64,000 nucleotides of DNA from Micromonospora haikouensis (GCF_900091595.1 NZ_FMCW01000031.1:34972-98971); one strand, 5' to 3'. Shown: positions 17,543 through 27,024, counted from the stretch's first letter. Translations and numbers: made by a program. The notes: generated by a model not told the origin, from the sequence alone.

Positions 17543-19048
17543 TCAGAAGCCCCTGGCCAACCGGTAGTAGGCCTGGTTCCACCGCAACTCGTTCGTCAGC
17601 CCACGGGTGGTCGTCTCCGCGTCGATGACGACCAGCTCGGTGGCGACCATCTCGGCCAGGTCGTGCAGTTCCTCGACCCCGACGGCCTGCGACAGCACCG
17701 TGTGGTGCGGCGCGCCCGCCGTGAGCCAGGCCTCCGCCGAGCCGGCCAGGTCCGGCCGGGGCCGCCACACCGCGCGGGCCACCGGCAGCTTCGGCAGCGG
17801 CTGCGGCGGGACGATCACGTCGATCTCGTTGGCGACCAGCCGGAACCGCTCCCCCATGTCGGCCAGTCCCAGCACCACGGCGGGCCCCGCCTGGGCGTCG
17901 AACACCAGGCGCACCGGGTCCTCGCGGCCGCCGATGCCCAGCGGGTGGATCTCCACGGCGGGCGTGTCGGCGGCGATGGTCGGGCAGACCTCCAGCATGT
18001 GCGCGCCGAGGACCACCTCCTGCCCCGGCGTGAGGTCGTAGGTGTAGTCCTCCATGAAGGACGTGCCGCCCGTGGTGCCCACCGACATCGCCTTGAGCGT
18101 GCGCACCAGCACCGAGGTCTTCCAGTCGCCCTCGCCGCCGAAGCCGTAGCCGTCGGCCATCAGCCGCTGCACCGCGATCCCCGGCAGCTGCCGCAGCCCG
18201 CCGAGGTCCTCGAAGTTCGTGGTGAACGCGCGGAACCCACCCGCGTCGAGGAAGTCGCGCAGGCCCGCCTCGATCCGCGCGGCGTAGCGCAGCGAGTCGT
18301 GCCGCTCGCCGCCGGCCCGCAGCTCGGCGACGAGCCGGTAGCTGTCGTCGTACTCCTTGACCAGCTCGTCGATGCGCGAGTCCGCCACCGCGTCCACGGC
18401 CGCCACCAGGTCGTTCACGCCGTACGTGTTGACCGAGACGCCGAAGCGCAGCTCCGCCTCGACCTTGTCGCCCTCGGTCACCGCCACGTTGCGCATGTTG
18501 TCGCCGAAGCGCGCCAGCCGCAGCGAGCGCATCTCCGCGTGCCCGATCGCCGCCCGGGTCCACGCCCCGATGCGGGCGGTGACGCTCGGGTTGCTGACGT
18601 GCCCCGCGACGGTCTTGCGGGCCACCCCCAGCCGGGTCTGGACGAACCCGAACTCCCGGTCGCCGTGGGCGGCCTGGTTGAGGTTCATGAAGTCCATGTC
18701 GATGTCGGACCAGGGCAGCGCCACGTTGGCCTGCGTGTGCAGGTGCAGCAGCGGAGTGCGCAGCGCGTCCAGGCCGGAGATCCACATCTTGGCCGGGGAG
18801 AAGGTGTGCATCCAGGCGATCACCCCGACCGCGCCCTGGACGGCCGCGTCACGGCACACGGCCAGGATGTCGGCGCTGGAGGTGAGCACCGGCTTCCAGA
18901 CCACCCGGGCGGGGATGGCCGGGTCGGCGTCGAGCTGCGCCGCGATCTGCCGGGACTGGTCGGCCACCTGACGCAGGGTCTCCGGGCCGTACAGGCCCTG
19001 GCTGCCGGTGAGGAACCAGACCTCGGCGGCCGGGGATGGGTTGGTCAT
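17543..19048 (-). CDS. araA: L-arabinose isomerase
   Basis: 501 residues, the normal family length. It interconverts L-arabinose and L-ribulose with a divalent metal in the cytoplasm. VWFLTGSQGLYGPETLRQV at the N-terminus, MHTFSPAKMWI, LHLHTQANVALPW, GEGDWKTS and the C-terminal metal ligand region AHMLEVCPTIA are diagnostic of AraA. It is last in the ara operon, 28 bases after the second permease gene. CGGAAGG precedes ATG at 19048; a longer frame upstream has no family match. Confidence 0.96.
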   Translation of the reverse strand: MTNPSPAAEVWFLTGSQGLYGPETLRQVADQSRQIAAQLDADPAIPARVVWKPVLTSSADILAVCRDAAVQGAVGVIAWMHTFSPAKMWISGLDALRTPLLHLHTQANVALPWSDIDMDFMNLNQAAHGDREFGFVQTRLGVARKTVAGHVSNPSVTARIGAWTRAAIGHAEMRSLRLARFGDNMRNVAVTEGDKVEAELRFGVSVNTYGVNDLVAAVDAVADSRIDELVKEYDDSYRLVAELRAGGERHDSLRYAARIEAGLRDFLDAGGFRAFTTNFEDLGGLRQLPGIAVQRLMADGYGFGGEGDWKTSVLVRTLKAMSVGTTGGTSFMEDYTYDLTPGQEVVLGAHMLEVCPTIAADTPAVEIHPLGIGGREDPVRLVFDAQAGPAVVLGLADMGERFRLVANEIDVIVPPQPLPKLPVARAVWRPRPDLAGSAEAWLTAGAPHHTVLSQAVGVEELHDLAEMVATELVVIDAETTTRGLTNELRWNQAYYRLARGF

Positions 19049-19076
19049 GGGGTTGCCTTCCGGTGTACTGGGGTGG

Positions 19077-20069
19077 TCACTTCTTGCGGATGCCGACGAG
19101 GCGCTGGAGGAGGATGAACGCGAACAGCAGGCCACCGATCACGATCTTGGTCCACCAGGAGCTGAGGCTGCCGTCGAAGGTGATCAGCGTCTGGATCACC
19201 CCCAGCACGAGGACGCCCAGCAGGGTGCCGAACACGTAGCCGGAGCCGCCCGTGAGCAGGGTCCCGCCGATGACGACGGCGGCGATCGTGTCCAGCTCCA
19301 TGCCGACGGCGATCAGCGGGGCGCCGGACAGCGTGTAGAACGACAGCAGGATGCCGCCGATGGCCGAGCAGAGCCCGCTGATCGTGTAGACGGCGATCTT
19401 CGTGCGCCCTACGGGCAGGCCCATGAGCAGCGCCGACTGCTGGTTGCCGCCGATGGCGTACACGTTGCGGCCCAGCCGGGTGTACGCCAGCGTGTACGCC
19501 GCGACCGCCACCACGGCGAGGGCGACCAGGACGCTCACGGTCACGAAGTTCTCGCCGATGCGGATGCGCTCCTGCGCCGCCGAGGTCCAGAACCCGTCGG
19601 TGATCGGGATGGACGTCGAGCTGATCCAGGTGCACATGCCCCGGGCGAAGAACATACCGGCGAGGGTGACGATGAACGGCTGGATGTCGAAGAAGTGGAT
19701 GACGCAGCCCATCGCGAACCCGAGGGTGGGGCCGATGAGCAGCGCGATCAGGAGCACCAGCGCGGGGTGCACGCCGTCGCCGAGCAGCGACGCCGACACC
19801 ATCGCGGTCATCGCCACCACCGAGCCGACCGACAGGTCGATGCCGCCGGTCAGGATGACGAAGGTCATGCCGACCGCGACGACGAGCAGGAAGCCGTTGT
19901 CGATGAAGATGTTGAAGACGACCTGGATGTTGGAGAAGGCGCGGTACTGCGAGACGCCGATGCCGTACATCACCAGCAGCAGGGCCAGGGTGGCCAGCAC
20001 CGGCACCTGCCGCTGCGGCACCCGCCACCAGGCCCGTGGGCCTCGCGCGGCCAGGGGGGTCGTGGTCAT
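19077..20069 (-). CDS. Sugar ABC transporter permease (YjfF-like)
   Basis: 330 residues with eight to ten hydrophobic helices and the branched-chain/ribose permease signature TGGIDLSVGSVVAM near helix 3 and GGTLLTGGSGYVFGTLLG near the C-terminus. It resembles YjfF of the E. coli galactofuranose importer and RbsC-type permeases. It should pair with the preceding permease to form a heterodimeric channel. ATGA overlap with that gene indicates coupled translation. In this operon the cargo is most likely L-arabinose (pyranose or furanose form). Confidence 0.92.
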   Translation of the reverse strand: MTTTPLAARGPRAWWRVPQRQVPVLATLALLLVMYGIGVSQYRAFSNIQVVFNIFIDNGFLLVVAVGMTFVILTGGIDLSVGSVVAMTAMVSASLLGDGVHPALVLLIALLIGPTLGFAMGCVIHFFDIQPFIVTLAGMFFARGMCTWISSTSIPITDGFWTSAAQERIRIGENFVTVSVLVALAVVAVAAYTLAYTRLGRNVYAIGGNQQSALLMGLPVGRTKIAVYTISGLCSAIGGILLSFYTLSGAPLIAVGMELDTIAAVVIGGTLLTGGSGYVFGTLLGVLVLGVIQTLITFDGSLSSWWTKIVIGGLLFAFILLQRLVGIRKK

Positions 20070-21136
20070 GCCGGAACCTGCTCCTTCTGCTTCTCGACGG
20101 GCGCCGCCGGGGGCACCCCCGGTGCCTGCCGGCGCCGGAACCGGGCGCGGAACGCCGGCGCCTGGATGAGGCAGACCGCGATCACCACGACCGCCTTGAA
20201 CAGCAGGGCCGTCTGCGGGTCGATGTTCATGGCGTACACCGAGGTGGTCAGGGTCTGGATGATCAGCGCGCCGACGATGGTGCCGCTGAGGTAGAACCGG
20301 CCACCGACCAGCGACGTGCCGCCGATGACCACGGCGAGGATCGCGTCGAGTTCGACCCAGAGGCCGACGGCGTTGCCGTCGGCGCTGGAGACGTTCGCCG
20401 TCATCATGAACCCGGCGACGGCGGCGCAGGCGGCGCTCACCACGTACACCAGGAAGGTGATCCGCCGCGAGCGCACGCCCGCCAACCGGCTGGCCTCGGC
20501 GTTGCCGCCGACCGCCTCGATGATCATGCCGAGGGCGGTGCGGCGGGTCAGCAGCGCCACGACCAGGGTCACCGCGAGGGCGATGATGATCGCGAACGGC
20601 AGCGTGAGCAGGTGCCCGACCCCGATCGTCTTGTACGGCTCGCTGTTGATCGTGATGATCTGCCCGGAGGTGACCAACTGGGCCAGGCCCCGGCCGGCGA
20701 CCATCAGGATCAGCGTGGCGATGATCGGTTGGATGCCTATCCCGGCGACCAGGATCCCGTTCCACGCGCCGAGCAGCAAGGCGATGCCGAACGCGATCGC
20801 CACCGCGGTGAGCACCCCGCCGAGGCTGTTCTGGTCGGGCTGCTCGCTGATGTAGAGGCAGGCTATCGCGCCGCACACGGCGGCCACGGAGCCCACGGAC
20901 AGGTCGATGCCGCCGGTGGCGATCACCAGGGACATGCCCAGCGCGACCAGGATGAGCGGGGCGCTGAGCCGGAGGATGTCGATGAGGCTGCCGTAGAGGT
21001 GGCCGTTCTTCAGCTCGACCGACAGGAAGCTCGGCCGGTAGACGGTGTTCGCCGCCAGCAGCACCACCAGCACGACCAGGGGCCAGAACAGCCGGTGGCC
21101 GGTGACGCCCGCGAGGCGGGTACGCGCAGTGCTCAT
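20066..21136 (-). CDS. Sugar ABC transporter permease (YtfT-like)
   Basis: 356 residues, polytopic. ATGGIDLSVGSVAAVCGAIA and GGTSLVGGRFYLSGTIVGALIIQTL are the paired family signatures of ribose/galactofuranose-type permeases; the C-terminal 30 residues are Arg/Pro-rich and cytoplasmic. Start and stop overlap its neighbours by four bases on both sides. It differs from the second permease in sequence, so the two probably make a heterodimer. Confidence 0.92.
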   Translation of the reverse strand: MSTARTRLAGVTGHRLFWPLVVLVVLLAANTVYRPSFLSVELKNGHLYGSLIDILRLSAPLILVALGMSLVIATGGIDLSVGSVAAVCGAIACLYISEQPDQNSLGGVLTAVAIAFGIALLLGAWNGILVAGIGIQPIIATLILMVAGRGLAQLVTSGQIITINSEPYKTIGVGHLLTLPFAIIIALAVTLVVALLTRRTALGMIIEAVGGNAEASRLAGVRSRRITFLVYVVSAACAAVAGFMMTANVSSADGNAVGLWVELDAILAVVIGGTSLVGGRFYLSGTIVGALIIQTLTTSVYAMNIDPQTALLFKAVVVIAVCLIQAPAFRARFRRRQAPGVPPAAPVEKQKEQVPA

Positions 21137-22677
21137 ACCTTCTCCAGCCCTTCCTGCTCCGCGCCGCTGGCGATGGCCCGCATCACGCGGTCGGCGTCGA
21201 GGGTGTCGTCGTTGTCGAGCTGGGCGACCAGCCGCCGGTCGCGCATCACGACGACCTTGTGGCTGAGCCGCAGCACCTCCTCCAGCTCGGCGGAGATGAA
21301 CAACACCGCCATTCCGCCGTCGGAGAGCTGCGCCACGAGGCGCTGGATCTCGGTCTTCGCGCCGATGTCGATGCCCCGGGTCGGCTCGTCCAGGATCAGC
21401 AGCCGCGGCTCGGTGATCAGCCACCGGGCGAGCAGCACCTTCTGCTGGTTGCCGCCGGAGAGGTTGCGCACCGGCATGTCGGGGTTGGCCGGGCGGATGC
21501 TCAGCGCCTTGATGTAGCGCTCGACCAGCTCGTCCTGCTTGCGCCGGGGCACGGGCCGCAGCCAGCCCCGGGCGGCCTGCATGGCCAGGATGATGTTCTC
21601 CCGCACCGACAGCTCGCCCACCAGGCCCTCGGTGCGGCGGTTCTCCGAGCAGAAGGCGACGCCCCGGTCGATCGCGGCCACCGGATTGCGGATCGTGGCG
21701 GGCGCGCCGTCGACCGCGAGCCGGCCCTGGTCGGCGCGGTCCGCGCCGAAGAACAGCCGGGCGACCTCGGTACGCCCCGACCCGAGCAGTCCGGCCAGCC
21801 CGACGACCTCGCCGGCGTGGATGGTGAGGCTGAACGGCGCGACCGAGCCGGTGCGGCCCAGCCCGTCCGCCGCCACGAAGGGCTCCCCCGCGGCGATCGC
21901 CGCGCGGTCCCGGTCGGTCTCGGAATCGAGGCGCTCCAGCGCGTCGAGCTCCTTGCCGATCATCTTCTCCACGAGGGCGATCTGCGGCAGCTCGGCCGTC
22001 GGGTACTCGCCGACGAGGCGGCCGTTGCGCAGCACGGTGATCCGGTCGGCGATGCCGTACACCTGGTCGAGGAAGTGGGTGACGAAGACGATCGCGATGC
22101 CGTCGTCGCGCAGCTGGCGCATGATCCGCATCAGCTGGGCCACCTCGTCGGCATCGAGGCTGGAGGTGGGCTCGTCGAGGATCAGCACTCGGGCGTTCAC
22201 GTCGACGGCGCGGGCGATGGCCACCATCTGCTGGACCGCGAGGGAGTAGCTGCCGAGCAGCTCGGTGACGTCGATGTGCAGGTCGATGCGAGCCAGCAGC
22301 TCCTTGGCCCGACGGCGCATCTCGCGCCAGTTGACGGACCCGAGCCGGCGCGGCTCGCGGCCGATGAAGATGTTCTCCGCCACCGACAGGTTCGGCAGGA
22401 GGTTGACCTCCTGGTAGACGGTGCTCACCCCGGCCGCGGTGGCCTGCATCGGCCCGGCGAAGGAGACCTGCTGACCGTCGAGGGTGATCGTGCCGGCGTC
22501 CGTGCTGTAGACACCCGTCAGCACCTTGATGAGGGTGGACTTCCCGGCGCCGTTCTCGCCCATCAGGGCATGGACCTCGCCGGGGAAGAGGCGGAAGTCG
22601 ACACCGTTGAGGGCGCGTACTCCCGGGAAGATCTTGCTGATCGCGGTCATCGTCAGGACCGGATGCCTCTGCGACAT
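21133..22677 (-). CDS. Sugar ABC transporter ATPase, two fused nucleotide-binding domains
   Basis: 514 residues. Domain 1 has Walker A GENGAGKST and Walker B VLILDEPTSSLD; its signature region reads LAVQQMVAIARA rather than a canonical LSGG, which is common in this family. Domain 2 has an altered Walker A (GLLGSGRTEV), CSENRRTEGLV, a canonical LSGGNQQKVLLARWL signature and LLILDEPTRGID. This tandem layout is that of AraG, RbsA and YtfR. It energises uptake of the sugar delivered by the neighbouring lipoprotein. Confidence 0.94.
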   Translation of the reverse strand: MSQRHPVLTMTAISKIFPGVRALNGVDFRLFPGEVHALMGENGAGKSTLIKVLTGVYSTDAGTITLDGQQVSFAGPMQATAAGVSTVYQEVNLLPNLSVAENIFIGREPRRLGSVNWREMRRRAKELLARIDLHIDVTELLGSYSLAVQQMVAIARAVDVNARVLILDEPTSSLDADEVAQLMRIMRQLRDDGIAIVFVTHFLDQVYGIADRITVLRNGRLVGEYPTAELPQIALVEKMIGKELDALERLDSETDRDRAAIAAGEPFVAADGLGRTGSVAPFSLTIHAGEVVGLAGLLGSGRTEVARLFFGADRADQGRLAVDGAPATIRNPVAAIDRGVAFCSENRRTEGLVGELSVRENIILAMQAARGWLRPVPRRKQDELVERYIKALSIRPANPDMPVRNLSGGNQQKVLLARWLITEPRLLILDEPTRGIDIGAKTEIQRLVAQLSDGGMAVLFISAELEEVLRLSHKVVVMRDRRLVAQLDNDDTLDADRVMRAIASGAEQEGLEKV

Positions 22678-22714
22678 CTGACCAGGCCTTTCGTGTGTCG
22701 CGGAAGCGAGCGGC

Positions 22715-22743
22715 GGGGCCGCCGCGCGTGGCGCGGCGGCCCC
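22715..22743 (-). promoter_or_regulatory. Intercistronic hairpin after the sugar-binding protein gene
   Basis: GGGGCCGCCGCGC (22715-22727), loop GTG, GCGCGGCGGCCCC (22731-22743): a 13-bp perfect stem directly after the binding-protein stop. Such hairpins often raise the amount of binding protein over membrane components by partial termination or by protecting mRNA ends. Confidence 0.65.
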
Positions 22744-22749
22744 CTCCGG

Positions 22750-23760
22750 TCAGTACTTCCGGGTCGGCAGAGCGGCCTTGGCCTGCTCCTGGGTGAAGGT
22801 GGTCTCCTGGGTCTCGACCCGGGCCGGGACCTCCTCGCCGGCCTTGACCTTCTTGACCAGGTCCATCAGCTGGTCGCCGAGCAGCGGGCTGCACTCGGCG
22901 ATGAAGTTGAACTTGCCGTCGGCCAGGGCCTGCATGCCGTCCTTGACCGCGTCGATGGTGATGATGGTGATGTCCTTGCCCGGCACCTTGCCGGCCGCGG
23001 TGATCGCCTCCAGCGCGCCGAGGCCCATGTCGTCGTTGTGGGCGAACAGCACGTCGATCTTCGGGTTGGCCTTGAGGAACTGCTCCATGACCTGCTTGCC
23101 GCCGGCCCGGGTGAAGTCACCGCTCTGCGACGCGACGACCTTCAGGTTGGGGTTGGCGGCGATCGCCTCCGCGAAGCCCTTCTTGCGGTCGTTGGCCGGC
23201 GCCGAACCGGTGGTGCCCTGCAGCTCGACGATGTTCACCGGGCCGGTGGCCGCCTTCTTCTGCTCGACCAGCCACTCGCCGGCGAGCCGGCCCTCCTTGA
23301 CGAAGTCCGAGCCGATGAAGGTCTTGTAGAGGCTCTTGTCGGCCGAGTCGACGGCGCGGTCGGTCAGGATGACCGGGATCTTGGCGTCCTTGGCCTCCTT
23401 GAGCACGGTGTCCCAGCCCGACTCCACCACCGGCGAGAAGGCGATCACGTCGACCTTCTGCTGGATGAAGTTGCGGATCGCCTTGATCTGGTTCTCCTGC
23501 TTCTGCTGCGCGTCGTCGAACTGCAGCTTGATCCCGGCCTTCTCGGCGGACTCCTTGATGGAGTTGGTGTTCGCCGTGCGCCAGCCGCTCTCCGCGCCGA
23601 CCTGCGAGAAGCCGAGGACGATCTGGCCGTCGCCCTTGCTGTCGCCGGCCTCCGAGCCGGTGTCGCTGTTGCCGCACGCGGCCAGGCTGGTGGCCATCAG
23701 GCCGGCGGCCAGGATCGCGCCGAACCCACGGCGGGTGATGGTCGTGCCGGTCTTGCGCAT
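22750..23760 (-). CDS. Sugar-binding lipoprotein of ABC importer
   Basis: 336 residues. The N-terminus has a twin-arginine-like ITRRGFGAIL segment and a lipobox ending SLAAC, so it is probably anchored outside the membrane after export. The mature part is a type I periplasmic-binding fold of the ribose/galactofuranose class (QVGAESGWRTANTNSI, VIAFSPVVESGWD, FAHNDDMGLGALEAI). It should capture L-arabinose or related sugar. It is the first transporter gene after araD, with a 156-base gap that shows no other gene. ATG at 23760 gives the intact signal peptide. Confidence 0.93.
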   Translation of the reverse strand: MRKTGTTITRRGFGAILAAGLMATSLAACGNSDTGSEAGDSKGDGQIVLGFSQVGAESGWRTANTNSIKESAEKAGIKLQFDDAQQKQENQIKAIRNFIQQKVDVIAFSPVVESGWDTVLKEAKDAKIPVILTDRAVDSADKSLYKTFIGSDFVKEGRLAGEWLVEQKKAATGPVNIVELQGTTGSAPANDRKKGFAEAIAANPNLKVVASQSGDFTRAGGKQVMEQFLKANPKIDVLFAHNDDMGLGALEAITAAGKVPGKDITIITIDAVKDGMQALADGKFNFIAECSPLLGDQLMDLVKKVKAGEEVPARVETQETTFTQEQAKAALPTRKY

Positions 23761-23916
23761 GTGATGACTCCTTGCGGGGGTGGGTGGGGTACCTACATGG
23801 GCCGGGGCCGCCTCGGCGTGCCGGGACGGCACGGCCAACCGGTGGTGCTGTGGTGAGGTGCGGTGGAACGGGCCGGGCCTCGGGGTGCGGACCGGCCGGG
23901 ACGGGGCGGGCGGCGG

Positions 23917-24609
23917 TCAGGGGGTCGCGGACGGGACCCCGGGCTGCCCGTAGACGTTCTGGTAGCGGTCGTAGAGGGAGTCGATGTCCTCGCGGGCCAT
24001 CGGCACCGGCCGGCCGAGCGTGCGGGCCAGGTGGGCGGTGCGGGCGACGTCCTCGCACATCACCGCCGCCTTGACCGCCGCGCGGGCGTCCTTGCCGATG
24101 GTGAAGACGCCGTGGTTGCGCATGAGCACCGCCGGCGAGCGGTGCCCGGACAGGGTGGCCACGATGCCCTTGCCGATGTCGTCGCCGCCGATGAGCGCGA
24201 ACGGGCCGACCGGGATCTCGCCGCCGAACTCGTCGGCCTGGGCGGTGAGGTGGCACGGGATCGACTCGCCGCAGGCCGCCCAGGCGGTGGCGTAGGAGCT
24301 GTGCGTGTGCACCACTCCCCCGACCTCCGGCATCGCCCGGTAGACGTAGGCGTGCGCGGCGGTGTCGCTCGACGGCGACAGGTCGCCCGCCACGACGGCC
24401 CCGTCGAGGTCGCAGACGATCATGTTGTCGGGTCGCAGGTCGTCGTAGGAGACGCCGCTGGGCTTGATGACCATCAGGTCCGCGCCCGGCACCCGGGCGG
24501 AGACGTTGCCGGCAGTCCAGGCCACCAGGTTGTAGCGGACCAGCTCGCCGTGCAGCGTCGCGACCTGCTCACGCAGGCGCGTCACCTCGGCGCCCAGGTC
24601 GGGGCTCAT
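23917..24609 (-). CDS. araD: L-ribulose-5-phosphate 4-epimerase
   Basis: 230 residues of the class II aldolase/AraD fold. It converts L-ribulose 5-phosphate to D-xylulose 5-phosphate for the pentose phosphate pathway. AWTAGNVSARVPG holds the phosphate, IKPSGVSYDDL follows, and VVHTHSSYATAWAA gives the zinc-binding HTH; a third His is in RNHGVF. The start overlaps the araB stop by four bases (ATGA). Confidence 0.95.
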   Translation of the reverse strand: MSPDLGAEVTRLREQVATLHGELVRYNLVAWTAGNVSARVPGADLMVIKPSGVSYDDLRPDNMIVCDLDGAVVAGDLSPSSDTAAHAYVYRAMPEVGGVVHTHSSYATAWAACGESIPCHLTAQADEFGGEIPVGPFALIGGDDIGKGIVATLSGHRSPAVLMRNHGVFTIGKDARAAVKAAVMCEDVARTAHLARTLGRPVPMAREDIDSLYDRYQNVYGQPGVPSATP

Positions 24610-26303
24610 GCCAACACCTCCAGGGGGACTGCGGCCTCGCCGGCCGGGGAGTGGTCGGCCGCCCGGCGGGCGGCGTTGCGGATGGTGCGCAGCCGCAGCA
24701 GGACGTCGTCGCCGCCCCGGCCGAAATGGTCGTGCAGGCGCCGGTACTCCGCGTAGAGCGCGTCGTAGGCGAGCGCCCGCTGCGGGTCGGGCCGGTAGAC
24801 GTCGCGGTCGACCCGGCCCATCACCGCCGAGGCGGCCGGCACGTCGGGGTACGCGCCCGCGGCGACCGCCGCGTGGATCGCCGAGCCGAGCGCCGGGCCC
24901 TGCGTCGAGCCGATGATGCCCAGCGGGCGCTGCGTGACGTCGGCGTAGATCTGCATGAGCAGCGCGTTGTTGGTCAGCCCGCCCGCGACGATGATCTCGT
25001 CGACCGGCACCCCGGCGTCGGCGAACGCCTCGATGATCATGCGGGTGCCGAACGCGGTGGACTCCAGCAGCGCGCGGTAGACGTCCGGCGGCCGGGTGGC
25101 CAGGGTCAGCCCGACGATCACCCCGCTGAGGTCGTGGTTGACCAGCAGGGAGCGGTTGCCGTTCCACCAGTCCAGCGCCACCAGGCCGTGCGCGCCGACC
25201 GGCTGGGCGGCGGCGGCGGCCGTGAGGGCCTCGTGCGAGGCGTAGCCGGCGGGGGCGGCGTGCTGGACGTACCAGCCGAAGATGTCGCCGACGCCGCTCT
25301 GGCCCGCCTCGTAGCCCCAGTGCCCGGAGCTGATCCCGCCGTCCACGACGCCGCACATGCCGGCCACCTCGGCCAGCTCGGTGCCGTTGACGACGTGGCA
25401 GGTGGAGGTGCCCATGATGGCGACCAGCCGGCCCGGCTCGAGGGCCTGGGCGGCGGCGGAGGTGACGTGGGCGTCGACGTTGCCGACCGCCACCGCGATC
25501 CCCTCCGGCAGGCCGGTCCAGGCCGCGGCCTGGGCGGTCAGCCCGCCGGCCCGGGCGCCCAGCGGCGCGAGCGGTCCGTCGATCTTGGCGACGAAGTCGG
25601 CGAAGCCCGGGTTCAGCGCGGCCAGGTACTCCCGCGACGGGTACCGCCCGTCCTGGCGGATGCCCTTGTAGCCGGCGGTGCACACGTTGCGGGTCTCGAC
25701 GCCGCAGAGCTGCCAGACGATCCAGTCGGCGGCCTCGATCCACCGCTCGGCCCGGTCGTAGACCTCCGGGTCCTCCTCCAGCAGCTGCAGGCCCTTGGCG
25801 TACTGCCACTCGGCGGAGATCTTGCCGCCGTAGCGGCCGATCCACGGCTCGTTGCGGGCGTGGGCCAGCTCGTTGATCCGGTCCGCCTGGGGCTGGGCCG
25901 CGTGGTGCTTCCACAGCTTGACCCAGGCGTGCGGCCGGGTACGCAGGTCGGGCAGCTCGCACAGGGGGGTGCCGTCGGCGAGGGTGGGCAGCACGGTGCA
26001 GGCGGTGAAGTCGATGCCGATGCCGACGACCTGCTGCGGGTCGACGCCGCTGGCGGCCAGGGCCGCCGGCACCGCCTGCCGCAGCACCTCGCGGTAGTCG
26101 TCCGGGTCCTGCAGGGCCCAGTCGGCGGGTAGCGCCTGGCCGTCGACGGCGAGTACCGTGTCCATCACGGCGTGTCGGTACTCGTGCACCGCCGTGCCCA
26201 GTTCGGCACCGTCACCGACCCGTACCACCAGCGCTCGACCCGACAACGTGCCGTAGTCGACGCCGACAACGTACCGGTCGCCCGGCCCTGCCGAAACGCT
26301 CAT
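24606..26303 (-). CDS. araB: L-ribulokinase
   Basis: 565 residues of the FGGY kinase family. It phosphorylates L-ribulose. GVDYGTLSGRALVV is the N-terminal phosphate motif, KLWKHHAAQ and WIEAADWIVWQLCG are AraB-type, IMGTSTCHVV and the late GGLTNNALLMQIYADV close the active site. It is first in the operon araB-araD-transport-araA; GGAGG stands six bases before ATG. The LacI-type operator overlies its promoter. Confidence 0.95.
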   Translation of the reverse strand: MSVSAGPGDRYVVGVDYGTLSGRALVVRVGDGAELGTAVHEYRHAVMDTVLAVDGQALPADWALQDPDDYREVLRQAVPAALAASGVDPQQVVGIGIDFTACTVLPTLADGTPLCELPDLRTRPHAWVKLWKHHAAQPQADRINELAHARNEPWIGRYGGKISAEWQYAKGLQLLEEDPEVYDRAERWIEAADWIVWQLCGVETRNVCTAGYKGIRQDGRYPSREYLAALNPGFADFVAKIDGPLAPLGARAGGLTAQAAAWTGLPEGIAVAVGNVDAHVTSAAAQALEPGRLVAIMGTSTCHVVNGTELAEVAGMCGVVDGGISSGHWGYEAGQSGVGDIFGWYVQHAAPAGYASHEALTAAAAAQPVGAHGLVALDWWNGNRSLLVNHDLSGVIVGLTLATRPPDVYRALLESTAFGTRMIIEAFADAGVPVDEIIVAGGLTNNALLMQIYADVTQRPLGIIGSTQGPALGSAIHAAVAAGAYPDVPAASAVMGRVDRDVYRPDPQRALAYDALYAEYRRLHDHFGRGGDDVLLRLRTIRNAARRAADHSPAGEAAVPLEVLA

Positions 26304-26331
26304 GACATCCTCCGCTCACTTGCTGGCAACA

Positions 26332-26360
26332 GTGTTAGCGCTCACATGCAGTGGCGTCAA
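26332..26360 (-). promoter_or_regulatory. Promoter of the ara operon
   Basis: Minus strand: TTGACG (26360-26355), 17 bases, TAACAC (26337-26332). The -10 box is embedded in the LacI-type operator, so binding of repressor and polymerase should be exclusive. Confidence 0.6.
26333..26346. promoter_or_regulatory. Arabinose LacI-type operator (araB)
   Basis: TGTGAGCGCTAACA on the minus strand, a nearly perfect palindrome with central AGCGCT. The same sequence with one change occurs twice at the GH43 promoter. Confidence 0.75.
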
Positions 26361-26645
26361 GATGCTTCCCGCCAAGATCTTTCAGTCCGGTCCACGACAC
26401 GGCCCGCTGCCTGGAATCTCTCCAGATGACGACGTCGGCAACGATCCGGTCACGGGACGCGACCCACGACGGAGACGGCCCCGGATCGGGGATGTGTGCG
26501 TTCACAAGGAGGCGGGCGCTTCGGCCGCGTGACGCAGGGCGCGCGCCGCCGTCGCGCGCCGGCCGCGGCCGGCCCGTCCGCCCGCCGCCCGGCCGTGACG
26601 GGGAGTGATTCTTCCCGACCCACCGGCGCACCATCCCGCTCACCC

Positions 26646-26772
26646 GCTTTGCTCTGCACCCACGGACGCAACGCTCACGCTCCGCCGCCGCGCCCGAGCC
26701 TTCGCGATTCCCGGCGATGCCACGTATCCGCAGCTCCACCGGGACGCTGCGCCCGTGGGTGCAGAGCAAAGC
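26646..26772. repeat. 20-bp inverted repeat, 87-base spacer
   Basis: The arm GCTTTGCTCTGCACCCACGG (26646-26665) is repeated perfectly in reverse complement at 26753-26772. Both copies read as RPWVQSKA-like peptide in shadow frames. Function unknown; it may be a genus-specific interspersed repeat or a large hairpin. Confidence 0.6.
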
Positions 26773-27013
26773 GCGCGACAGGACCGAAGCGGACCCCGAA
26801 GGAGGGCGACGCGGAGTAAGAACGATCGGCCCGATGGGACAGCTCCCCTTCGTCACGGAGCGCGACGGCACCACCCGGACCTGCGGCCCCGCCGAAACCG
26901 CACTCCCGGCCCGCGATCCCGGCTCGGCGCCCCGTGTCGGGCAACCGGGTCGACGCCGCCCCGTCCGGCGGCGCCGACCCGGCCGACAGCGGACGCGGAG
27001 GCAGGGCCGCGCC

Positions 27014-27024
27014 CGAAAGTTTCG
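27014..27024. promoter_or_regulatory. Xylanase-type palindromic operator, copy 1
   Basis: CGAAAGTTTCG is an odd palindrome whose reverse complement CGAAACTTTCG is the inverted repeat reported in Streptomyces xylanase promoters. It lies 159 bases before the LacI-type regulator. Confidence 0.65.
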
